From: Candidatus Omnitrophota bacterium
GTDB lineage: Bacteria > Omnitrophota > Gorgyraeia > Gygaellales > JAHJCI01
Assembly: GCA_016783355.1 (NCBI GenBank)
Contig: JADHWR010000068.1
Span: forward strand, 1-5,931
Length of the DNA: 5,931 nt
Reading direction: 5' to 3'
The notes below the pieces were generated by a model. The model had not been told where the DNA came from, did no database searches, and was given only the letters and a program-made list of their open reading frames with translations. Below, piece by piece: positions 1 to 5,931 of the stretch; the stretch's first letter is position 1; every line of letters begins with the position of its first letter. The translations under genes were made by a program, and so were the position numbers.

Positions 1-198
1 TATACAGACTTCAAGGAAAGACCCGGTGGTGTAGATAAAGAGCAGTTATTCAGCGCTTGTTTACCAGATATCGATACTCTAAGGTCTACAGGGGCAGCTG
101 AACAGTTACCAAACGTAGAAGGCACAGGACAAAATCAGGATAGTCCCCAGGTTCCGGCTAAGGGTGAAGGTTTAACTGATCCTGAAATAGATGTTGAG
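1..198 (+). other. Low-complexity interdomain linker at the window start
   Basis: Residues 1-66 are rich in Gly, Pro, Gln, Asp and Glu (for example TGQNQDSPQVPAKGEG), with few hydrophobic clusters, as expected of a disordered linker. The very beginning contains FKERPGG. It resembles FKENPGS in the linker before methyltransferase-like copy B (bases 5401-5421), and both share the DNA ttcaaggaa. The window may therefore open at a module junction of the same gene. The composition is seen; the disorder is inferred. Confidence 0.6.
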
Positions 199-3100
199 GT
201 AAGGGCTTCGCAGAGACTCTTGGTTTATGGAACACCGCATATATTACCAGGTGAAGGTGATAGGGAGTATCAGGAGTATGAGTTAGCAAGCGAGATGAGA
301 CCGGAAATAGAAGATGCCTTGGGAATAATTAAGCAAACCCTTGACAGTCTCTATACTAAAATTTTCCCAAGGGTAATAGATCAGGTAATAGGTTCAGTTT
401 TAAAAGAAAAGAGGTTATCTGGAGAAAAAACTGAAATACTCAGGGTATTTCTTGGTGACATTCTCGACTCCGAAACATTAAATAATCTTATTTCTCAAAG
501 AGACTTCTGCCTTGTGCTTCTGGGCGAAAAAATTACTCAAGGATATTTTGTCAGGTTTGATAATCCTCGTAAATATGCTTTCTTACATAATAGTGCTAAA
601 CGCAGGGCAATTTATATCCGCGAAGGCGGACTTAAGGCATCAATAAGACACCCTCAGGCTTTGGCCGCTGGATTATTGCGGGAATTAGCATTGATGGCTT
701 TAGCTTTAGATAAAGGCCTTAAAGAAAAAGCCCGACAATTTAGATTTAGTGAGCAAGATTTAAAGATTGTTGCTGACATAGTGGAAAGGATGATTGATAG
801 AAAAGGAGACTTAGATAACCTAATTGAAGAGTGTTTTCATCTTGAACTCGCGCACAGAAGAAATAATCAAGAGGTAATTTCAGGATCTCTTTATGTAGTA
901 GAACAGGACCTTCGCAGAGGCCGCAAAGTTCCTGTGCTTTATGGTGAGAGAGAGGGTAAAAGGACACCTTTATATTTAAGTGAAATAGAATGGGGAATTG
1001 TTCACGGTATTATTACAGCTGATGCAAGGGGCAGATATAAGTTTATACCTCATCTTTTGCCTCAGGACCTCCCAGAGATAGCCCTTTCTAAAGAAGACTC
1101 CCTTACTGAACTGGAATCCTGGACAAAATTTGGTCTAGGGCTCCAGGGAGAGAAAATAGAGGAATTTCTCCAGGCTTGGCCTAAGGACTTGCGGGATGAG
1201 TTTAATCCAGCTGAGGCATATGCTAATTTCATCAGTGGTCTCGGCGCGCTTAGATACTACATCGAACAAGGAGCCCTTCAAATAGTGCGCGAAGGCGGAG
1301 TGAGGAAAAAGTTTCAATATACACAAGACCGGCTTTCTGGAAAGGGGTCTTCTGGAATAGATTCTTCTGCCTCTGGCCATATCATAAATGAAAACCCCAG
1401 CACCCAGGTTAAAAAATGCCTGGAACCGAGAGGATTTTTAGAGATTGAAGAAAAATGGCATGCCCCTGATGGCCGTATATTACCCAGAAAACGGGTGGTT
1501 GGATTATCTATCAAATATGAGAAAAAGGTTCAAGATGTTTTAGACAAGTTCCGTCCCGGGGAATTGATTTGTATGGAGATTATCGAGTTCTGGACAGGAT
1601 TACTAGGAGACGTTTTATCTGCTTTAGGATTTAGTTTTCTTAAATTAGACCGCACACTTGCAGATAAACCTTATCTTTTGCTCCATCTTCTTGCCCATGA
1701 GAAAGACGAAAGTATATTGCCGTTTGTGGAATCTAACCACGGTATGAGGCAATTGGTAGCTATATATTGCAGCGTAAGGCATTTCTTAAGCCTGCCATCG
1801 AAGGCTCAAGATGCAATTCTATCGTATCTATCTGACCAGGGGCCGAATAGCTGGATAAAAAGGACTTATAATCTGGCCCTTCATCATGAAGTTCGCGAGA
1901 AGGACCGGAGGATTAGACATAGTATAATCGAAGCAGTATATTTTTCTTATGAGCTGGCAGAGCAATTTGCAGCTGAACGGCGTAGTTTAGATATATATTT
2001 AGATATTGTCTCCGAAGGAAGGATCCAAGAGTGGCGTGACATAAATAAATTGCATGAACTAAGCCTAAAGGTAAAGGAAGTTTTTGACTGCTTACAAAGA
2101 ATTAAACCTGAACTGGAAAACTTAGAACCTGTCTGGAGAGAATATGTTTGGGATGATATTTTCCGTTTCGGTCAACTTCTCGCATCGGGAAAGAAAGGGC
2201 AGGTAAGAGGCGAGCTACGTAAGAGAGTTCGTTCAGCCAGAATAAAGTGGCTTGACCCGATGGGGGCATTGTTGATGTTGGTAAAGTTGAGGGAAAAATC
2301 TTTGATTGATTTGTTGGCTCGCCACCTAAATGTTCAACAAATTCAAAACATTGCTAAAATGGCAGAACAGATGTCAAAAGGAGCTCCCCCTAATGGTCGT
2401 ATTTATGGGAAAGAGATTGAGCTGATTGGAGGACTAGCAGAGCAGGCCCATTTTAATCCAATTTCATTTCTTAACTGGGCTCACGCTATAGAGTTCCGTG
2501 AATTAGTCACCAGGCGCAAAAAAGAGATTGCCTCCGGCAAGAATGATTTGGCCACAGCACATATCAGGAAAGAAAATTCTCCTGGCCGCCGAGAGAAATT
2601 TACCAGAAAGAAAATAACCTACGGACGGTCAAATAGAGATAAAGACATTAATCATTTTGATTCAAGCCGCATCAAAATAATGGAAATAATAGCAATGGGT
2701 GTCGGCTTGGCAGTTTTACTCGCATTTATATATGGACCCTGGTGGCTTCAGTTGGGGCTAGCCGGAGGAATAGGAGTGCTAGCAATATGGAGAGTCTCTA
2801 AGTGGTTGGCCACACGTTATAAAGAAAAGTTTAAACAGTGGTATGCACGCAAGAAATTCGCTGTCCAAAGAAGACTGGAAAAGAGATTTGGGAAAACTGT
2901 CAAACCTGAAGTTCTTCTCACTTATGCTAAATTAGAGGTCTTCTATATATCGATATGGTTTATTTATCAACCTGTAAGAGCTCTTGGCTTGATTGCCGGA
3001 GGATTAATTTTAGCTAAGGTTCCCTTGCCTATTTCTATTTATCTTGCCTTAATCGTGGTATTCTTTACTTATAATTTTGGTGGATTCTTAAGAGGAATAA

Positions 3101-5931
3101 TTACTTTATACTGGGCTAAAAAGAGACCTCACGTAGAGTTTACAGTAATAAAGTGGTTAACCTGGTTTCCCATAATAGGTGGCTATAACTCTATCCTTCT
3201 CCAATTAGGTGTTAGTTATAAAGATTTACTTAAAGAGAAATTTTTAAAATGGTGGCAGAGAATCAGAAGATTATTAAGCTACATACGAAAGGGAAATAAT
3301 TCTAATTCAAGCTCACAAACCACATCTGAGCCGCAAAACCCAGGGCCTGCTAAACCAAAATCGCAGAGTGATACCCCCTTAAACCACAAAATAGGTTTGG
3401 ATCCCGGACAAAGAAACAAAGTTATATATTGGTTTAAACGAGCGATAAGGATTTTCTTGCCCTTATCTTTGAAAAAAGTACAAAAGGCAATAGCTGAATG
3501 CGAACATATCACAAATGGAGTTGAATACAATAGATTATGCGCAGCCCGTCAAAACGAATGGGAATGGTTTGAAAACAATATAGTTGAAATTCGAAAGGCG
3601 GTTGGTATATTCGAATTAATTTTCGTAAATGAGAAGGAAAGAGAATTCAAATACAGCGGACATTGCGATAGAATAGCCGACACACTTCTTGTTTACCTTG
3701 GAACCAGGGCAAAGAAAGGTAAGCTAATCCATGAACTTAACGCTGGATGTGGCGGTGGCCATTTAATGAACAGTTTGCTTGAATGGGTTTACAAAAGAGA
3801 GACTGTATTAAGCAAACTTATTATTGCCGTAGATAGGACACTTATAAAACGGAGATTACGCTACTGTAAAAAGAAAAAGAAATATCCTAGAATTATTGAT
3901 AAGGCAGCTGAGAATAAGCCTGATGAGCCAGAAGAATTATCGCAAAGTCCCGGTCCTGCTGAATCTCAACAAGGCGAAAGGTCTGTAAGAGAAAAAGTAG
4001 AACAATTGTTCCATCAATTGGATAAAGGAGATGAAATTTCGCGCAAAGTTGCAGCTCAAAGGTTAGGTGAGATGCCTGAATTTCAGGATATAAGAAAAAA
4101 CTGCATTTTAATCTATAAGACAGGCAATGTCTTAGGAGAACACCTGCTTACCGATGATAGTGATATGGTAAAGAAGGTTATTGCTTCTTCCCTTCGAAGG
4201 TTGAATGTTTTCTACCCCATAGGAAAGTTTCCTCAAACCAATATGCTAGAATTATTGTACAGAGAAATTCCGCATATTGAAGTTCTGGAAGCTGAGGATA
4301 TTAAGCTTTCTGTAAGAAAAGAAGTAGTCAAGACAATAAGTGAAATAGAACGTCCTTCTTTTCTTTTACTAGAGGGGGCTCCGGTGGCACTTTTGGAAAA
4401 TATGAAGATAACCTACGACAGCGAAATGCACATATGGATTTTAAAGGCACTGAGTAATCTTGCCCGAGCAGGAGAGGAATTTAATAAGAGCATCACTTCT
4501 AAAATTTACACTCCATTAAGAGATATTGCTACAACTGGCGGGCTTAATTTTCCATCCCTGATTGTAGAGAGAGAAATGAGCAGAACGCAGTGTATAGAGC
4601 GGTTTCATGATTTTGGTCCAGAGGCACAACAGGAGGCTATAATCCAGATCTCCAAGATATATGAAAAGAAAGTGGAGTCCTTAAAACAAGAGCTTGAATC
4701 CGACAGAGGTATTTCTGACTGGCCAATTACCGAAATCCGCCGTTTCTTTGCTGGATTCTATTTTAATGTTAAAGGTATTCCTGCCTGGTCAATTATCAAA
4801 ATCCGCCGTTTCTTTAGAAAATTCTATTTTAATATTATCTACAAAATGCTAATTTCTATTTTGGACCCAGAACAAACTAAGAGATATTCTCCCGATGCAG
4901 ATGTAAGATTAGCGACAGCTCAATCCTTAAAAATGGTTGCTCAAAAGTGGCTTTCGTTTTTCCAAGATCCAATACTTGCCCAGGCCTGCCAGGAATTAAA
5001 AGATTATAGTAGAAACTTACGAGCGACTATTGTGGGGGGAATCTCAGGCTTTATTTATGGAGATGATAGGACAAAGATTGAGCGGGACTGTGCTGTTAAA
5101 AAAGTTCTCTTGGAGATGCTGGCTGAATTTGGTAGTCGCGAGACTGTAGAATCAAATAAATTGTTACCTCTTATCTATGACGATGATGATGGAGTTTGTG
5201 AGCAGGTCATAAAAACTATTGTTAAAATTAACGACCGCAAGGTAATGATTGTTCTTAAAGATATAGCGGAGAAAGAATGGGAAAAAAGGCCAAACTCAAC
5301 TTTAAGCAAAATATTGAAGGCTAATTTAAGTGCGGAACTCGATGATACCCCTTTAAATCACGGTATGTGTCCACAACCTGAAGCAAAAATAAAGACGAGC
5401 TTCAAGGAAAATCCGGGTTCGCATAATCCCGGGCAAAGAAACAAAGTTATATATTGGCTTAAACGAGTGATAAAGGTTTTCTTACCCTTATCTTTGAAAA
5501 AAGTACAAAAGGCAATAGCTGAATGCGAACATATCACAGGTGGGGTTGAATACAATAGATTATGCGCAGGCCGTGAAGATGAATGGGAATGGTTTGAAAA
5601 CAATATAGTTGAAATTCGAAAGGCGGTTGGTATATCCGAATTAATTTTTGTAAATGAGGAGGATAAAAGATTCATATATGGTGGACATTGCGATAGAATA
5701 GCCGACACACTTCTTGTTTACCTTGGAACCAGGGCAAAAAAAGGTAAGTTAATCCATGAACTTAACGCTGGATGTGGCGGTGGCCATTTAATAAACAGTT
5801 TGCTTGAGTGGGTTTACAGAAGAGAAACCGCCAGAGCTACTGTGCAAAAAGATAAGTATAAGATTTCCAGGCTAAACAAACTTATTATTGCCGTAGATAG
5901 GACACTTATAAAACGGAGATTACGCTACTGT
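1..5931 (+). CDS. Interior of a giant multidomain membrane-anchored protein (partial at both ends)
   Basis: Frame 1 is open for all 1977 codons. Chance would place a stop roughly every 20 codons, so this is certainly coding. Neither end is visible, and no start can be chosen. I do not recognise the protein as a whole. In order the translation shows a linker, two helix-rich regions (residues about 67-440 and 470-840), a basic stretch, a multi-helix membrane block (about 896-1070), a half methyltransferase-like domain (about 1135-1289), HEAT-like helices (about 1328-1778) and a second copy of the methyltransferase-like half (from about 1810). Pro/Gly/Ser/Gln-rich linkers separate the blocks. 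The layout resembles giant proteins reported from Candidatus Omnitrophota; that origin is inference. A phage tape-measure protein also combines long helices with membrane segments, but the nucleotide-binding-like loop and duplicated module argue against it. The coding call is near certain; the function is unknown. Confidence 0.97.
199..1320 (+). other. Helix-rich domain region of unknown family (residues about 67-440)
   Basis: The segment alternates amphipathic helices with short beta-like stretches (RDFCLVLLGE, GYFVRF, AIYIREGG). I do not recognise the family. At residues 221-233 it reads LAAGLLRELALMA, which has the spacing of a helix carrying an HExxH metalloprotease motif, but Arg and Leu stand where both histidines would be. 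If the region descends from a metallopeptidase it is inactive. That reading is weak and rests on position alone. A second block (residues about 300-440) starts after VPVLYGEREGKRTPLYLSEIE and contains several Trp-bearing helices. It may bind a partner within the same large protein. No membrane segment or signal peptide is seen here. Confidence 0.5.
1321..1407 (+). other. Ser/Gly-rich linker
   Basis: Residues 441-469 are dominated by Ser, Gly, Asn and Thr (GKGSSGIDSSASG), with almost no hydrophobic residues. They separate the first helix-rich region from the next, which opens with a basic, predicted structured segment (VKKCLEPRGFLEIEEKW). A flexible interdomain linker is the simplest reading. 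Confidence 0.6.
1408..2520 (+). other. Long mainly alpha-helical region of unknown family (residues about 470-840)
   Basis: A short beta-prone opening (FLEIEEKWHAPDGRILPRKR) is followed by some 300 residues that read as successive amphipathic helices with few glycines or prolines. Examples are around LADKPYLLLHLLAHEKD, RRIRHSIIEAVYFSYELAEQ and KLHELSLKVKEVFDCL. The spacing is compatible with an alpha-solenoid, though I cannot mark regular repeats with confidence. The region is charged and contains no membrane helix. Because it lies before a basic segment leading into the first membrane helix, it is probably cytoplasmic. No catalytic motif is visible. A role as a protein-binding scaffold is inference only. 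Confidence 0.45.
2521..2676 (+). other. Highly basic juxtamembrane segment
   Basis: Residues 841-892 carry a strong excess of Lys and Arg (clusters such as RREKFTRKK and GRSNRDKD) with few hydrophobic residues. They end immediately before the first membrane helix. By the positive-inside rule this side should face the cytoplasm. The segment could also touch acidic lipid headgroups or nucleic acid, but nothing in the sequence decides that. Confidence 0.6.
2686..3210 (+). other. Multi-pass membrane block, four likely helices plus a fifth hydrophobic stretch
   Basis: Hydrophobic stretches lie at about 2686-2736 (GVGLAVLLAFIYG), 2740-2790 (LGLAGGIGVLAIW), 2938-3015 (FYISIWFIY and LGLIAGGLILA) and 3025-3090 (LPISIYLALIVVFFTYNFGG). 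A less certain one lies at 3139-3210 (WLTWFPIIGGYNSILLQLG). The loop between the second and third (about 2791-2937) is very basic (KEKFKQWYARKKFAVQRR), as is the tail after the block (KWWQRIRRLLSYIRK). Both should be cytoplasmic. That predicts two hairpins with both protein ends inside and the fifth stretch lying in or on the membrane. No transporter or channel signature is recognised. An anchor for the flanking cytoplasmic domains is the simplest role. Confidence 0.8.
3289..3402 (+). other. Ser/Gln/Pro-rich linker between membrane block and copy A
   Basis: Residues 1097-1134 read as a disordered linker (NNSNSSSQTTSEPQNPGPAK), then DTPLNH and a short run to DPGQRNK. DTPLNH recurs at bases 5344-5361 just ahead of copy B, so part of the linker was duplicated with the domain. 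Between DTPLNH and the PGQRNK that opens the duplicated domain, this copy is 17 residues shorter than the other. Confidence 0.65.
3403..3867 (+). repeat. Duplicated module, copy A: N-terminal half of a class I SAM-methyltransferase-like domain
   Basis: Residues 1135-1289 contain a helical lead-in (SLKKVQKAIAECEHIT, then EWEWFENNIVEIRKAVGI) and a Rossmann-type start. A hydrophobic strand runs into NAGCGGGH at bases 3739-3762, which fits the glycine-rich motif I loop of class I SAM-dependent methyltransferases. A second strand, LIIAVD, ends in an Asp at 3832-3834, where motif II places the acidic residue that binds the SAM ribose. Directly after the helix that follows (RTLIKRRLRYC), the sequence turns into a Lys run and then a linker. 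The later strands, including the usual motif IV, are therefore missing nearby, and this copy is probably inactive or completed by another segment. Asn replaces the more usual Asp before the glycine loop. An NAD-type Rossmann fold is an alternative. Confidence 0.6.
3868..3981 (+). other. Lys-rich then Pro/Glu-rich linker after copy A
   Basis: Five consecutive Lys residues (3868-3882) follow the end of the duplicated block. A short spacer leads to an acidic, proline-containing stretch (NKPDEPEELSQSPGPAESQQ). SPGPAES here and NPGPAKP before copy A are the same style of linker. It ends where helical sequence resumes at SVREKVEQLF. Confidence 0.6.
3982..5335 (+). other. HEAT-like alpha-solenoid region (residues about 1328-1778)
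   Basis: Successive helix pairs carry the look of HEAT repeats: an Asp-rich turn, then VR/VK and a second helix with spaced Leu, Ile and Ala. Examples are DDSDMVKKVIASSLRRL, SEMHIWILKALSNLARAGE, DADVRLATAQSLKMVAQKW and DDDDGVCEQVIKTIVKIND. The units are divergent and irregular in length, so I cannot give a reliable repeat count. HEAT solenoids usually bind proteins and lack catalysis. The region is split near 4708-4839 by an aromatic, basic insertion made of a tandem duplication. It lies between the two methyltransferase-like copies. It may be a scaffold joining them or a block inserted into an ancestral domain. Confidence 0.6.
4708..4839 (+). repeat. In-frame 66-bp tandem duplication (two 22-residue units)
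   Basis: Unit 1 is 4708-4773 and unit 2 is 4774-4839, directly adjacent with no gap. By hand alignment 53 of 66 bases match, including a 15-base run (atccgccgtttcttt) and a 14-base run (ttctattttaat plus flanks). The encoded 22-residue units share 13 residues, with IRRFF and FYFN in both. They are aromatic and basic, unlike the surrounding HEAT-like helices. An amphipathic, membrane- or protein-contacting helix pair is possible. Confidence 0.85.
5338..5427 (+). other. Linker before copy B
   Basis: Residues 1780-1809 include DTPLNH, shared with the linker before copy A, and then an extra stretch rich in Pro, Lys and Gly. FKENPGS within it resembles FKERPGG at the window start. The extra sequence between DTPLNH and PGQRNK makes this linker 17 residues longer than its counterpart. 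Confidence 0.6.
5428..5931 (+). repeat. Duplicated module, copy B: methyltransferase-like domain, cut by window end
   Basis: Bases 5428-5829 align without gaps to 3403-3804, with 31 differences in 402 bases. Bases 5878-5931 are identical to 3814-3867. Copy B has about 39 extra bases within 5830-5877, just before the second strand, encoding a charged loop (RATVQKDKYK). The glycine-rich loop NAGCGGGH lies at 5764-5787 and the motif II Asp at 5896-5898, both unchanged from copy A. Sequence beyond base 5931 would show whether this copy goes on to the missing methyltransferase strands or breaks off at the same point. Function as a SAM-dependent methyltransferase is inferred from two motifs only; the substrate cannot be guessed. 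Confidence 0.65.

Noticed and set aside
746..967. Minus-strand open frame of 73 codons
   Set aside because: It lies wholly opposite the long + strand frame, begins with a non-ATG start (GTG) and encodes a Cys/Leu/Ser-rich product with no recognisable domain. It is a shadow of the real gene.
619..1299. 12-base repeat cgcgaaggcgga at 619-630 and 1288-1299, both coding REGG
   Set aside because: Flanking residues do not align (YIREGGLKAS versus IVREGGVRKK) and a 12-base match is not convincing in 5.9 kb of coding DNA with shared codon preferences.
1135..1514. Two overlapping minus-strand open frames (1135-1380 and 1314-1514)
   Set aside because: They overlap each other in different frames, lie opposite the real coding frame, and show no family resemblance or start context.
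3279..3530. Minus-strand open frame resembling another at 5358-5708, which could suggest a conserved antisense gene pair
   Set aside because: Their likeness (shared AIAFCTFFKDKGKK) follows directly from the duplicated sense-strand module. The sense frame is open throughout and explains the conservation.
1..5931. Phage tape-measure protein as the identity of the long helical, membrane-containing frame
   Set aside because: Tape-measure proteins lack methyltransferase-like glycine loops and duplicated Rossmann halves, and the Pro/Gly linkers between distinct blocks do not fit a continuous coiled structure.
1..5931. CRISPR array, tRNA/rRNA, insertion sequence or attachment site
   Set aside because: There are no regularly spaced short repeats, no RNA-gene conserved stretches and no terminal inverted repeats. 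The uninterrupted reading frame accounts for the whole window.
1..5931. Alternative genetic code (TGA reassigned)
   Set aside because: No in-frame TGA, TAA or TAG occurs in 1977 codons, so the standard code is sufficient and nothing suggests reassignment.

Overview
The whole window is the inside of one protein-coding gene. Frame 1 of the + strand is open from base 1 to base 5931 (1977 sense codons) with no TAA, TAG or TGA. Neither the start nor the stop codon is in view, so the protein exceeds 1977 residues by an unknown amount. No intergenic DNA is present, so there are no promoters, ribosome binding sites, terminators, RNA genes or mobile elements to report. The standard bacterial code fits. 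Base composition is moderately AT-rich by eye.

The product is a mosaic of folded blocks joined by Pro/Gly/Ser/Gln-rich linkers. In order it has: a short linker (bases 1-198); a mixed alpha-rich region (about 199-1320); a Ser/Gly linker (about 1321-1407); a long, probably all-alpha region (about 1408-2520); a basic segment (about 2521-2676); a membrane block with four likely helices and a fifth hydrophobic stretch (about 2686-3210); a Ser/Pro linker; the N-terminal half of a class I SAM-methyltransferase-like domain (copy A, about 3403-3867); a Lys- then Pro/Glu-rich linker; a HEAT-like helical region (about 3982-5335) that contains a fresh 66-bp tandem duplication; another linker; and a second copy of the methyltransferase-like half (copy B, 5428 to the window end).

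Positive charge flanks the membrane block on both sides. This suggests that the N-terminal helical blocks and the methyltransferase/HEAT part are both cytoplasmic, making the protein a membrane-tethered cytoplasmic scaffold. That is inference. No catalytic function can be assigned with certainty.

The style of the gene (very long frame, unrelated domains strung on Pro/Gly linkers, internal copying of modules, HEAT-like repeats, AT-leaning DNA) recalls the giant genes reported from Candidatus Omnitrophota and related PVC-side uncultivated bacteria. I consider that the likeliest source, but there is no taxonomic marker in the window.

The most notable signal is the in-frame internal duplication. 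A 402-bp ungapped block at 3403-3804 recurs at 5428-5829 with 31 differences (about 92% DNA identity, 117 of 134 residues identical). It is followed by a 54-bp perfectly identical block that runs off the window. Copy A stops being methyltransferase-like right after motif II, so it looks like a severed half-domain.
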